Below, in pieces: positions 30,957 to 40,800 of a DNA stretch of 64,000 nt. Positions within the stretch are counted from its first letter, which is position 1; every line of letters starts with the position of its first letter. This stretch comes from Bifidobacterium rousetti (GTDB lineage: Bacteria; Actinomycetota; Actinomycetes; Actinomycetales; Bifidobacteriaceae). Position numbers and translations under genes: made by a program. Under the pieces are notes generated by a model. That model was given only the letters and a program-made list of their open reading frames with translations. It ran no database searches and was not told the origin of the DNA. The stretch spans positions 1-64,000 of the forward strand of contig NZ_PEBH01000001.1 of assembly GCF_008698235.1 (NCBI RefSeq). Reading direction: 5' to 3'.

Positions 30957-31205
30957 GATTACCAAACCCCTGTAGCCGACAGTGGCTCGCTCGGCTTCAG
31001 CTTGGACGGACAGGGGTCCAGCGAATGGAACGTGAGTTTCAATCGAAGGTTCTCCAATCCGCCAGCAGTCACAGTGGGCTCGGATCAGGCGCGTCTTGTC
31101 GTGCATGTGAAGAACATCTCTTCGACAGGCTTCAGCGTGCAGGGATACGTGGCCCACACATCTCCACGTTCCGGGCAGATTTTCTGGTACGCATTTGGTG
31201 TCTGA
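30957..31205 (+). other. Silent fibre cassette 2 (type B)
   Basis: 82-residue open frame starting DYQTPVADSGSLGFS, with the type B features SVSF-like strand (NVSFNRRFSNPPAVTVGSD), ISSTGFSVQGY and a C-terminal FWYAFGV. No start codon of its own in this frame. Confidence 0.85.
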
Positions 31206-31207
31206 GG

Positions 31208-31420
31208 TATTACCAATCCCTCGATGCTGTCACCCTTACAGTCGGTGGAGGTGCAGCCAATGTGTCTCTGTCATCCGGGGAGGCCAGCCTGAGATACGGC
31301 AGCAACAGTCACACCGATTGTGAGCCTAGCTACACGGCAATCGCCTATGGTCAGTACAACGTCATCGTTGATGCGAACGGGGTTCACATCAATGGTGCAA
31401 AAGGTGTAACCCACTTCTGA
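31208..31420 (+). other. Silent fibre cassette 3 (type A)
   Basis: 70-residue open frame starting YYQSLDAVTLTVGGGAANVS and ending VHINGAKGVTHF. Type A family; nearest to cassette 7 at its C-terminus. Confidence 0.85.
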
Positions 31421-31422
31421 GG

Positions 31423-31641
31423 TATTACCAACCCTTCGACCCGAGTGCATCAACCATCTCCCTCGGTGGCGGTCCTGCACAATTGACGCTCAAAAGTGGT
31501 TCAGCCAATCTTGCCTATGGTGATGCGCACGTTGATCTCTCCTCTGGTCGAGCAGGAATAGCCTATGGTGATTACTACTTCTTGGTTACTCCAGAAGGTG
31601 CTTTTGCGAATGGTCCCTCGGGACAAAAGAAGCTGGCGTAA
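31423..31641 (+). other. Silent fibre cassette 4 (type A)
   Basis: 72-residue open frame starting YYQPFDPSASTISLGGGPAQ and ending ANGPSGQKKLA. Type A family. Confidence 0.85.
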
Positions 31642-31642
31642 G

Positions 31643-31861
31643 CATTACCAACCCTTCGACACCACGGCGACGTCGATTACCCTCGGTGGAGGAGACGCAA
31701 CACTGAAATTGAAGGCTAGTTCATCGAACCTGAACTACGGTAGCGCGCACGTCGATTTGACAGGCAGTTACGCGGCCATCGCGTACGGTAGCTACAACGT
31801 AATGGTCACATCAAGCGGCGTGTTCGCAAACGGCCCAAACGGCCAAAACCGGCTTGCGTAG
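31643..31861 (+). other. Silent fibre cassette 5 (type A)
   Basis: 72-residue open frame starting HYQPFDTTATSITLGGGDAT and ending ANGPNGQNRLA. Its core is preceded by C (CATTACCAA), so the first residue would be His. Confidence 0.85.
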
Positions 31862-32113
31862 GATTACCAATCCCCGTTGATTCAGAGCGGTAGTTGGCGA
31901 ATCGGTTCGCTGGCGTCTGGCGAGATGCAGTCGACGCGAGTGTACTTCAACCAGTCGTTCCGCTCCACGCCTGTGGTGTGCGTGACATGCGGAGCGGCCA
32001 ACGTATCGGTCCACCCGGATAGCGTGAGCAGCAGCGGTTTCTCCGTGCAGGCGTACGCGCCGGGTGCGGCATCGACCGCTAGCGGATCATGGACAGCCAT
32101 CGGCTCAAGCTGA
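31862..32113 (+). other. Silent fibre cassette 6 (type B)
   Basis: 83-residue open frame starting DYQSPLIQSGSWRIGSLASG, with VYFNQSFRSTPVVCV, SSSGFSVQAY and WTAIGSS. Closest in plan to the expressed cassette. Confidence 0.85.
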
Positions 32114-32115
32114 GG

Positions 32116-32334
32116 TATTACCAAACCTTTAACCCTGATGCGCAGTCAATCGACCTTGGTGGTGGAGTCGCCACACTGTCTCTCGGGGGATCATCCACAC
32201 ACCTGCGGTACGGAAGCGCTGCGCGAGTGGACCTAACTCCGAGTTACAGTGCCATCCAGTTCGGCGGTTACAACATCATGGTTGATTCGGGTGGAGTGCA
32301 TATCAATGGCGCTAAGGGTGCAACCAACTTCTAA
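32116..32334 (+). other. Silent fibre cassette 7 (type A)
   Basis: 72-residue open frame starting YYQTFNPDAQSIDLGGGVAT and ending VHINGAKGATNF. It is the innermost plus-strand cassette. Confidence 0.85.
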
Positions 32335-32380
32335 GCAGTACGGGAACGTGGACCCCGACTGGAGTGCGGTCGGAATCTGA
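32335..32380 (+). pseudogene. Remnant of a type B cassette
   Basis: Directly after cassette 7 the plus strand reads YGNVDPDWSAVGI then TGA. WSAVGI plus stop is the same ending as cassette 8 on the other strand. With no core or remaining body, it is the 3' scar of a lost type B cassette. Confidence 0.65.
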
Positions 32381-32403
32381 CTCTAGATTCCGACCGCACT
32401 CCA
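32360..32403. terminator. Central 19-bp hairpin of the shufflon
   Basis: Perfect 19-bp inverted repeat (32360-32378, 32385-32403) with a 6-base loop, formed by the identical 3' ends of the remnant and cassette 8. As RNA it would be a strong hairpin on either strand, placed where the fibre transcript leaves the minus-strand cassettes. Confidence 0.6.
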
Positions 32404-32622
32404 TGTGCCGTTCACACTTCCCGTGCCTCCGTCTGTGATGTACCACGCGATCGTTGAGCCGCTGGAGGTTAGCGTCTGTGTCACCACGTTGACGTTGGCC
32501 TGTCCCACGTTCACGGTCAGGGCCGGCGTGCGGGTGAAGTTCTGGTTGAAGTTGATCCTCGTGGACCCCCATTGACCGGAACCGCCCCACGAACCGGAAT
32601 CGGTTTTGAGGGTTTGGTAATT
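32383..32622 (-). other. Silent fibre cassette 8 (type B)
   Basis: 79-residue open frame on the minus strand, starting NYQTLKTDSGSWGGSGQWGS and ending TWSAVGI. It directly follows the expressed cassette; its core is the palindrome GGTAATTACC. It lies downstream of the expressed stop codon and so is not translated in this arrangement. Confidence 0.85.
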
Positions 32623-32625
32623 ACC

Positions 32626-34260
32626 TCAGTAGCCGATTGCGTACCATTCGCCATAGGCGCTGTTGTTATACATGCTCCAGACTTGTATATTGCAGCCACT
32701 AGATGTAACCCCGTTAGTGTGGACATTAACGCTAGCCGAATTGCACGTCGCTACGACTATCGGGGTTTGCGAAAACCCCGAAAACGATACTGACGTATCC
32801 TTGCGTTCCTGCTCAGCAAGAGTGCCACAACTCCAACTACCAGACTGAACTTTGAGGGTTTGGTAATCCCCTTTGTCCACGAAATTGCTCTGACACCACG
32901 ACTGGGTCGCGTAACCGGACAGACTCGGCGTCTCGCCGTCACGGCCGTCCTGACCGGCCGGACCCTGCGCGCCGGTCGCGCCACGCTCGCCCTGCGGCCC
33001 CTGGGGGCCACGCTCACCCGGATCGCCCTTCGGTCCTGCGGGGCCGGTGTCGCCCTTAGCTCCCTTGGTCGGCAAACCGAAATGCAAATCCGTGCCATTC
33101 AGCGTGGCCGTGACCGCACTGCCCTCGACGGTTTCGGCGCTCACGGTGGTGAAGCCCTTGTCGCCCTTGTCGCCCTTGGGGCCCTGCGGTCCTTGGGGTC
33201 CGGTCTCGCCCTTGTCGCCCTTGGGGCCGGCCACACCCACGTTGATCGAACTGATGAGCGTGCCGACGGTGAAGTTGTCGTCCGCGACGGTCTGCACCTG
33301 ATACGTGCGGCCATCACTGGAGAGGATGGTGTCCCCGACCTTGATCGTCTGGTTCGGACCCAACGTGATCGAGCTTTTGGCGACGGTCGTGCTCGGTTCG
33401 ACCTTCACGGAAGCGAGGTAGACGGCGGCTCCTGCGGGGCCGGTGAAACTACCTTGGTTCTCCCAGTTGTCTCCGATGCGAATGTACAAATCGGTGCCCA
33501 CGAGGTAGCCGTCGCCCTGCTCCACGCCCGAGGTCGGCAGATCATCCTTGCTGGTGACGGAGCCGCGGATGCGCAACCCGGTGCCCACATCGCCCTTCGG
33601 CCCCTGCGGTCCCGTGGGGCCTTGCGGTCCGGCGACGCCCTGCGGTCCCACCTCGCCCTGCGGGATACCCAAGTTCAGGATGTTCTGGCCGGCGTTCTTG
33701 TCCAAAGTTGCGGTGGCCTTGCCGCCCGGTTCCACCGTGTCCACGGTGCCGATGCTGATGCCGAAGTTCGCGGCCGCGTCCTGCGCGGCCTGAGCATACT
33801 CCTGAGCCAAGTCCGCGTAATCCTGAATGTTCTTAAGCATGGCCTCGAAATAGCCGCGCCCGTCGTCGGTGGTCGCATCATAGTTGATGACGGAGGGGTC
33901 CACGAGCGCCTTGAACGGGCGGGACGCGATGACGGTGTCGCCGTCCAATACGTCGACGCCCATCATGATCTCACCAGACCGGGCGAGGGCCGAGGTGGGC
34001 ACGGGTTTCTCGAACGTGGCCGTCGCGGCCCCGCTGACCGGGTTCATGGGCACGAAATCGCCCACACTGGTCGAATCCGCCGGGTTCGTGTTATAGGTGA
34101 GTCTCGCTTTGAGGCTGTCGGTGACGGGCGCGCCGTTGTCCGTCACGACCACGCGGATCGTACGGCCCGCCAGATCGCCCTGATTCAATCGGATGGGCGG
34201 CTGGTAGTCGTTGGCCAGATTGATGATGACCGGGATGCGCCGGTTCGAGGCCAAAGCCAT
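32626..34260 (-). CDS. Tail fibre / receptor-binding protein with variable C-terminus
   Basis: 544 residues. Residues 1-200 form a baseplate-attachment part with an Ala-rich helix. Three collagen-like Gly-X-Y blocks follow (about 208-232, 343-370, 403-448). The constant stem ends near residue 464 ([11 protein letters not shown]). The last 80 residues, from [13 protein letters not shown], are the currently expressed type B cassette (32626-32868). This part should bind the host surface. ATG 34260 follows GGAAG. Inversion at the ATTACCAA core (32860-32867) would swap the end. Confidence 0.9.
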   Translation of the reverse strand: MALASNRRIPVIINLANDYQPPIRLNQGDLAGRTIRVVVTDNGAPVTDSLKARLTYNTNPADSTSVGDFVPMNPVSGAATATFEKPVPTSALARSGEIMMGVDVLDGDTVIASRPFKALVDPSVINYDATTDDGRGYFEAMLKNIQDYADLAQEYAQAAQDAAANFGISIGTVDTVEPGGKATATLDKNAGQNILNLGIPQGEVGPQGVAGPQGPTGPQGPKGDVGTGLRIRGSVTSKDDLPTSGVEQGDGYLVGTDLYIRIGDNWENQGSFTGPAGAAVYLASVKVEPSTTVAKSSITLGPNQTIKVGDTILSSDGRTYQVQTVADDNFTVGTLISSINVGVAGPKGDKGETGPQGPQGPKGDKGDKGFTTVSAETVEGSAVTATLNGTDLHFGLPTKGAKGDTGPAGPKGDPGERGPQGPQGERGATGAQGPAGQDGRDGETPSLSGYATQSWCQSNFVDKGDYQTLKVQSGSWSCGTLAEQERKDTSVSFSGFSQTPIVVATCNSASVNVHTNGVTSSGCNIQVWSMYNNSAYGEWYAIGY

Positions 34261-34285
34261 AATGACTTCCTTTCGGATAACAATA

Positions 34286-34310
34286 AAGCCACCCCGATGT
34301 GGAGTGGCTT
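34286..34310 (-). terminator. AGCCAC-type hairpin before the fibre gene
   Basis: AAGCCACCCC / GGAGTGGCTT arms around GATGT, with TTTATT after it on the minus strand. One of several similar intercistronic hairpins in the late region. Confidence 0.55.
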
Positions 34311-34330
34311 ATGGTTTGGTTGTTTGGGGG

Positions 34331-35455
34331 TTAGGAGAGTTTCACCAGCCACGGTGTGACGGTCTCGTCCACCGAGGTCGACGGGCTGACGAACAGGTTC
34401 AGGTTGTACGTGCCCGCGTTCAACGTGGCCTCGTACTTGCTTGCGCCCGTGTTCAGATAGGACGTGCTGCCGGATTTGATTTCGGCCTTCACGTTCACCG
34501 CGCCGCTGATGGCGAGATGGTATTTGCCCGCCGCAAGCGTGACGCTCTTGCCATAAACCGGCCATGCGCCCGACGAGCTGGTGCCCTTCACGGCGACTCT
34601 GTCGCCGCTGCGCGTGAACGTGACGCCGCCAGTGGTCAGGGACGCGGAATCGGGGTACTGCCAGATCGAATCACCTAGGTCAAGACCCGTGTAGGAGGCC
34701 ATAGCCGCATACGCGTCGCTCGTCTCCGTCCACGTCGTCACCGGAAGCGACACGGCACCGATGTTCGTCTTCGTGACCGTGGTGGGTCGGCTCGTGTTCA
34801 CGAGGGAACCGTTGCTGACCTGCTCGCCGTTGACGAAGACGTTCGTGAACTGGGTGCTCGCCGTGCTCCAGTAGCCGGTGGCGGTGAGGATGATGCAGTT
34901 CGCCGCCGCCGAAGCGGTACCGTACGTGTTCAGGCTCGCGACGCCATCCTGATAGCTGGTCGATTTCGCCGTGAACCAGCCAGACGCGGCCACGCTCTGG
35001 TACACCCATTGGAGGAGCGTGGCGGACTGGTTGATGGCCTTGAGCACGCTCATAGTGCCGGAATTCACCGTGGAGCGCGCCATACGGGCCAACAGCTTGC
35101 CGTTCTTGCAGAACTCCAGCAGCTTCGCCGTGTCCTTCGAGAGCGCGGTCATCTGCTCCGCGTCGGTCACGTCCACCTCGTCCAAACCCAACGCCCGAGC
35201 GGCTTCGGAGGACAACCGGATGCACGCGGCCGCGAGGGGACTGTCCTTGACCTGCGCGAGCACCGTCGCGTTCGACTGCAACTCGTCCAACGTCAACGTG
35301 TCCACGCCCAACGCCTTACAGGCGACGGCCACCGCATCATCGGCGGGAACCATCTGCAATCCGGCCCTCGCGTGCAACAGGAGCACGTCGGTCGAGGTCA
35401 ACTGGTCGGTGGGCGTCTCCTGCACGCCACCGCCCGCAGGGGTCTGCACGATCAT
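34331..35455 (-). CDS. Phage tail/baseplate protein with C-terminal sugar-binding-like domain
   Basis: 374 residues; overlaps the preceding gene by 4 bases. No family name is certain. The N-terminus is helical (LLLHARAGLQMVPADDAVAVAC). The last part, from about residue 262 (LGDSIWQYPDSASLTTGGVTFTRSGDRVAVKG...), matches in layout the out-of-frame domain at the end of the tail tube gene (42662-43012), which suggests a shared beta-sandwich surface-binding module. Sits between Tal and the fibre, so it belongs to the tail tip. Confidence 0.65.
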   Translation of the reverse strand: MIVQTPAGGGVQETPTDQLTSTDVLLLHARAGLQMVPADDAVAVACKALGVDTLTLDELQSNATVLAQVKDSPLAAACIRLSSEAARALGLDEVDVTDAEQMTALSKDTAKLLEFCKNGKLLARMARSTVNSGTMSVLKAINQSATLLQWVYQSVAASGWFTAKSTSYQDGVASLNTYGTASAAANCIILTATGYWSTASTQFTNVFVNGEQVSNGSLVNTSRPTTVTKTNIGAVSLPVTTWTETSDAYAAMASYTGLDLGDSIWQYPDSASLTTGGVTFTRSGDRVAVKGTSSSGAWPVYGKSVTLAAGKYHLAISGAVNVKAEIKSGSTSYLNTGASKYEATLNAGTYNLNLFVSPSTSVDETVTPWLVKLS

Positions 35456-37068
35456 GACGCGGCTCCCTTCAACGCGGCCAGCCGGACGATCAGATCGGCG
35501 GTCGGCTTCGATTTCACATCCACGCGAATCGACCCCGCCGGAATCGACTCGTCGGAATCGTGATCCAGCACGATCGGCTGGCAGACGCCCCACAAATCCT
35601 GTTGGGCGCGCACGGGGGGAGCGCCCGCCACCATCGACGCGGGAAGATTCGTGACGGCCTTCGTGACGGACAACCCATCACCGAACTCGGCCACCGTGAA
35701 CGTCACATCCGTCATGCCGCCCACCAGCGCGACCTGAGCGGCAGCGGCCTTGGCCGTCGAATCCGCCGCAGACGCGGCAGTTTGAGCCGCCGTGGCGGTC
35801 GTCTGCGCGGCCGTAGCCGAGGACACAGCCGTATCGACCTTCTCCGACAGGCCGGTGGCCTCGTTGTACGCGTCGGTCGCGGTCGAGTGGGCCGCGTCCG
35901 CGATGCCCGACGCCGCGTCCCACACGGGCTTGCCCTCCGCGACCGTCTGCGCGGTGCGGGTGATGATCGTCTGCTTCTCCGCGAGGCTTTCCACGATCGA
36001 CCCGAGGGTGACGACGCGGGACCCCGTGACGAGGTCCTGTTTGATGCCGATGGCCCGCGCCTCCAACCGCAGGTCCGGCGTGAAACTGGTGTCGATGACC
36101 TGCACGGCGTCGCCGATGGTCAGGCTCTCGTCCATGCCGGGGATGTCCGTGACCTCGGCCTCGTAGGAGACCGACGGCGCGGACAAGGTCTTCATCTGCT
36201 CCAACGCCTTGTCGTACAGGGCGCCGGGGTCCTCGATGTCCGTGTACGAGACGCTGCCGATCAACGGACGCCGGTCGCCGTCGGGCCCGGCGACACCCCA
36301 CCTGTCCAGTATGCCGGGGTCCGCGTCGATGTACGGTTTGCCGATGATGGGCTCGACCGTCACCGGGCTTTCCGTGCCGTTAGTCTCGTCCTTCACGGTT
36401 TTGCCGAACGCGTAGAGGCGGGTGACGGGTTCGCGCGCGTCGAACGTGCGGCGCACGCTCTTCAGGTCGGCCGAATACTCGAACCGGGACACGGGCGTCG
36501 TGGAACCCCGGTGCCGGGTGAGGTTCACGTACCGTTGCCCCACACTGTCCCTGGTGGATTCCATGCGGATGGTGGTGGAGATCTCCAAGCCCCATGTTTT
36601 CGCGACCTGCTGCAATGCCGTCCATCCGCCGGTCCCGGGGTCGAACGACACGTCATGCAGCACACGCGTCCCATGCTCGTCCGTCTCGTCGAGGTCGCCG
36701 ACATACCAGCGTGTGCCGTTGATGCACGCCTCGGCGGCGCGGCGCACGCCGATCCCGGTCTCGTGGAAGCCGTGCTCGTCGAACATGCTGGTCGAGTCCA
36801 GCTCCTGCACGCTGTTGACCGCCTGTATGTTGCCGGACGGTCCGGCGTCCTGCCGGATGTCGTCCGGCGCGGTGACCCGGTACTCGCACCAGCCGTCGTA
36901 ATCCTCGAACACGATGTACATGCCCTTGTCGACCGTTCCGGCGCAGTCCGCCTGGAACGAGTCCTTCCATGAGTCGCCGATCGTGCGTTCCCGCACCGCG
37001 TTCCACAGGTCGAGCGTGGGCGCCTTCTGCACGCCCATCGAGTCGAACAGCATGAACCGTATGACCAC
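35452..37068 (-). CDS. Tail-tip protein (Tal-like, prophage endopeptidase tail family)
   Basis: 538 residues, following Dit as Tal genes do. The first 380 residues are beta-rich and like the hub of Gram-positive siphophage tails (DYDGWCEYRVTAP, TRLYAFGKTV, LTIGDAVQVIDTSF). About residues 390-475 form an Ala/Thr-rich coiled coil (TAAQTTATAAQTAASAADST), then a compact C-terminus. GTG 37068 is chosen for AGGGGAG at a 5-base spacing; an earlier in-frame ATG lies inside the previous gene. Confidence 0.78.
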   Translation of the reverse strand: MVIRFMLFDSMGVQKAPTLDLWNAVRERTIGDSWKDSFQADCAGTVDKGMYIVFEDYDGWCEYRVTAPDDIRQDAGPSGNIQAVNSVQELDSTSMFDEHGFHETGIGVRRAAEACINGTRWYVGDLDETDEHGTRVLHDVSFDPGTGGWTALQQVAKTWGLEISTTIRMESTRDSVGQRYVNLTRHRGSTTPVSRFEYSADLKSVRRTFDAREPVTRLYAFGKTVKDETNGTESPVTVEPIIGKPYIDADPGILDRWGVAGPDGDRRPLIGSVSYTDIEDPGALYDKALEQMKTLSAPSVSYEAEVTDIPGMDESLTIGDAVQVIDTSFTPDLRLEARAIGIKQDLVTGSRVVTLGSIVESLAEKQTIITRTAQTVAEGKPVWDAASGIADAAHSTATDAYNEATGLSEKVDTAVSSATAAQTTATAAQTAASAADSTAKAAAAQVALVGGMTDVTFTVAEFGDGLSVTKAVTNLPASMVAGAPPVRAQQDLWGVCQPIVLDHDSDESIPAGSIRVDVKSKPTADLIVRLAALKGAAS

Positions 37069-37079
37069 GGCAACTCCCC

Positions 37080-37877
37080 TTAGATCATCCATTTCGGCGT
37101 GTAGGTGACGGTCATCTCGCCGGCGCTGATCGTGCACGACATGAATCCCGGGACCAGTACCGGATAGTCCGAATCGACCGACGGCAACAGCACGGCGTCG
37201 CCGATCCGGCTGACGGGCTTGCGCCCGGTGCAGTCCACGACCAGCTGTTCGGCGCCGTTGAAATCGTGGTTGAACACGAGCTGCCGGTCGCCGAACGTCA
37301 GGTAGAGGCGTTTCGTGGCGGCCGGCGGCGTGGTCCGCACGAGCGGGCCTGTGGGCCGGTTGCCCTCGATGCGCGCGGTCGCCCCGTCCACGTCGATCGT
37401 GAACGCCAGCGGGGTGCCGTCCATCAGCGGCTCGCAGGATATGGTCAGGTCCGCGGTCAGGCCCTGGAAGCGGGCGTTCAGGTCACGGTGCTCGGTCCAC
37501 GCTCCCACGGAGCACACGCCGTGCAGCGTGCCCGGCCAGAGCCTCCACCATACGGAGACCGTCGTCCCGTGCCATGCGGCGACCTTCCTCATGGTTTCGG
37601 TCGCCTCGGGCTCGTCGCCCGCCGTGACCAAGTGGATGGTCAGGTCGCGGCGGCCAGTGAGGATGTGCCCGGACAGGTCGTACAGGCTCGTGTCGACGGA
37701 CCCGTACGTGCCGGGGATGCTGGTGTACTGGGCCGTGGGGGTCGCGGCCGCGAGCTCCGGGTTGTCGGCCAGCCACAATCCGAGCTTGTGCAACGGTTCG
37801 CCGTTGATGGTCAATCCGCTGCCGTCGGGCGGTTCGGGGTGTGTGACCCGCGTACGCCCGTAGGTATCCCAATCCAT
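37080..37877 (-). CDS. Distal tail protein (Dit)
   Basis: 265 residues, the usual size and place for Dit between tape measure and Tal. It forms the hexameric ring joining tail tube and tip. Beta-rich with segments such as GTYGSVDTSLYDLSG and RLYLTFGDRQLVFNHDFNGAEQ. ATG 37877 has GAGGTG 6-7 bases upstream; GTG 37886 overlapping the tape measure stop is an alternative. Confidence 0.8.
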   Translation of the reverse strand: MDWDTYGRTRVTHPEPPDGSGLTINGEPLHKLGLWLADNPELAAATPTAQYTSIPGTYGSVDTSLYDLSGHILTGRRDLTIHLVTAGDEPEATETMRKVAAWHGTTVSVWWRLWPGTLHGVCSVGAWTEHRDLNARFQGLTADLTISCEPLMDGTPLAFTIDVDGATARIEGNRPTGPLVRTTPPAATKRLYLTFGDRQLVFNHDFNGAEQLVVDCTGRKPVSRIGDAVLLPSVDSDYPVLVPGFMSCTISAGEMTVTYTPKWMI

Positions 37878-37878
37878 G

Positions 37879-40800
37879 TCAGACACCTCTCATCTGCAGT
37901 CGTCCGATCTCGTCGCTCATGGCGGGCGCCAACGCGATGGCCGCCGCCCGCGCGCCGGAGTAGGTCACCACGACCGGCAGCCGTTCGAGGGCCGTGGCCA
38001 GCGCGTCGACGAGACGGTCGTCGTCGGACGTGCCCGCGGTTTCCGTCCGGTACGACTGGTTCACGACCGTCGTGCCGAGGGGCCTCACTTGGGCGCCGGC
38101 GGGCAGGTTCAGGAGCTCCGGGCCCTTCTCGCCGACCATCGCGACCCCGTCGCGGATGACGGTGCCGCCCTTGGCGAGCATCGGTACGATGCCGCCGAGC
38201 GCGTACCCGCCCGGCCGATTCAATGCGGCCAGCGAACCGTAACGGTGGATCGCGTAGTTCAAGCCGGCGTAGATGTTCGCCAGCGGGTCGAGGATGCCGC
38301 GGGAACGCAACGGTCCCGCGTACGCGGCGAACGTCGACGGGATCGTCTGCATGAGGCCCTGCGACGGGTGGCCGGCCTTCGCGTTCGAATCCCAGTTGTT
38401 GATCGCGTTCGGGTTGCCGCCCGACTCCTGGTTCATGCGGCGCAGCACTGTCTGCAGCCATGAGGCGGGCTGGCCCAGCATCGCGAGGGCGGTCAGCACC
38501 TGCGGCGTCCACTGGGCCACGCCCGCAGACGCCTTGAAGTTCGTGACCATGCCCGACACCGCGCCACCGATGCCGGCGCCGATCGAGCCGATCGCGTCCT
38601 TCGCCTTGTCCGCCAGCGCCTGCGCCCACTTGACGGGCATTTGGACGATCATCCGGTTCCACGGGTTGGTCATCCACCCGGCGATCTGCGCCTTGACCGG
38701 CGCGAGAATACGATTGGTGACGAACCCGGACGGATTAGAGACGAAATCGGCCACGCCGTCGGCGATGTTGCCGAGTGTGGACTTGATCGACCCGACGACT
38801 CCGCCGTCCCTGAACGCGGGCATGGAGCCTGCGACCGCCTGCCTGACGGCCTTGGGGCCGCCCTGCCGGGCGAGACGGTTCATCATGTAGATCCAGTCCT
38901 TGCCCATGGCGCGCGTGAACTCGGGGCGCATGATAGCCTCGCCGCCGGAGACGGCGGCCATCATGACGTCACGGCCCGGCGTGTACCCGGGCATGACGCC
39001 GCCTCGCGCGAACTTCGGTCCGGCTGGCAGTTTCAGTTTCAAACCGACCGCGTCGGCCACACCGTTCCACACCTTGCGGATGCCGCCCTCGTACACGGTC
39101 TGCACGACCCAGCGGACCGGTTTGGCGCATGCCTCCTTCAACCCGTCCCAAGCGCGGGAGGCCATGTCCTTCATGTTCTGCATGGCCTTGCCGAGGTTGT
39201 CAACGCCTTGCTTGAACGGGTCGATGACGTTGCGGCTGATCCAGTTCCACGTCGAGGTGAACACGGATTTGATGCCGTCCCATACGGGTTTGACGACGTT
39301 GTTGTATAGCCAGTTGAAGATGCGACCCCAGCCCTGTATCTCACGGTTCCACGCGTCGATGACCACTCGTTTGATGATGTTCCACGCGGTCGTGAACGCC
39401 GTCTGGATGCCGTTCCATACAGGTTGTATCACGTTCGTGTACAGCCAGTTCCACGCGTCGCCGATCGCCTTGACCGCGGCGTTCCACGTGTCGAACACAG
39501 TGGTTTTCAACGTGTTCCACGCGGTCGTGCATGTCGACAGGATCGCGTTCCACACGGGTTGGATGATGGTGGTGTTCAGCCAGTCGAATGCGTCGCCTAT
39601 GGTCTTCAACCCGTCCTGGAACGGTTTGATGATGTTCGTCTGGATGAATGACCACGCGCTGGAGAACACGTCTTGGATCGCGGACCATCCGGGCTGGAAC
39701 ACGTTCGTGTTCAGCCAGTCGAACGCCTTGCCCAATTCGGTCAACGCGAGCTGCCATGGGGTCAGCACCACCGTTGCGATCAAGGTGAACGCGGCCTTCG
39801 CGGCCGTGACGATCCCGTCCCACACGGTGGAAATGATGCCCGCCGCCGTCTGGGCGACGGATACGATCCCGTCCCACACTCCGGAGAAGAACGAGCCGAT
39901 AGCGCCGAACCCGGTCTGGATCGCCTGCCACGTGGACTGGAAGAACTGGACGAACGGACCTGAGAACCACGCGCCCACCGCCTGCGCCGCGGCCATGAGG
40001 AACCCGGTAAACTGCGACCACAGCTTCCGGCCGGTTTCGGTCTGCGTGAAGAACCACGCCAACGCGGCGACAAGGGCTCCGATCGCGGTGACGAGCAGCA
40101 TGACCGGATTCGCGTTCATGACCGCGTTGAACGCCGCCTGCGCCACCGTGGCGGCCTTGGTCGCGACACTGGCCGCGGTGGTGGCCAGATTGAACCCCTT
40201 CAACGCCGACACCGCCGCAGTGATGACGGTGTATGCCTTGAATGCGGCGAAGCCGCCGGCAATGGCGGCAAACGCCGTCTGCAGCAGCCCGGTATTATCG
40301 GCCGCCCAACCAGACAGTCCCTGCAGCAAACCGACAGCCGTCTGCACGGCAGCGGATACGGCATCCATCGCGGCGCTGACCAGTCCCGCGGCAGCGGAAG
40401 CAGTGCTGGCGCCGCTGGCGAACGACCCCATGCCAGTGACGATGGACGCGATCGTGCCCTCGAACTGCGCCATCCCTCCGATCCAGTCGCCCCACGCCGT
40501 GAAGAACGATTGGATGGCACCAGTGTCTGCCATCGCGGTGATGAATTTCGATACCCAGCCGACGACAGAGGAGAAGGCGGTGATGATCGGCGTGAACAGT
40601 CCACTGAATCCACTTATGATTGTGGAAAACGTGGAGACCGCACCATCACCTGTGGAGAAGCCGGAAATCATCGAACCCAGCGATCCGACGAATGCCTGCA
40701 CGGATCCGGACGCCGATTGAAGGGTGGCCGACAGCGTCTGGAACGCGTCGGAGCCTTGGACTGTCGACCATGCCTGACCGATCGCATCACCCAATTGTCC

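Larger units (their letters stand above)
30748..32880. repeat. Tail-fibre shufflon: nine cassettes with ATTACCAA crossover sites
   Basis: Nine alternative fibre ends, each starting at the core ATTACCAA followed by (A/C/T)CC. Plus-strand cores begin near 30751, 30958, 31209, 31424, 31644, 31863 and 32117; minus-strand cores near 32621 and 32867. In all, the frame is (G/T/C/A)AT-TAC-CAA, so any cassette joined to the fibre stem continues the protein. One inversion between the stem site and any plus-strand site brings that cassette into expression. The cassettes are packed with 0-3 bases between stop codon and next core. Confidence 0.9.

Noticed and set aside
30929..31420. Plus-strand genes started within the cassettes
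   Set aside because: Candidate starts are internal, lack ribosome sites and break the cassette frame seen in all nine units.
30750..32334. CRISPR array or simple gene decay for the repeated cores
   Set aside because: Units are about 210-250 bases, each a full open frame with a shared entry frame; spacing and coding do not fit CRISPR, and intact frames do not fit decay.
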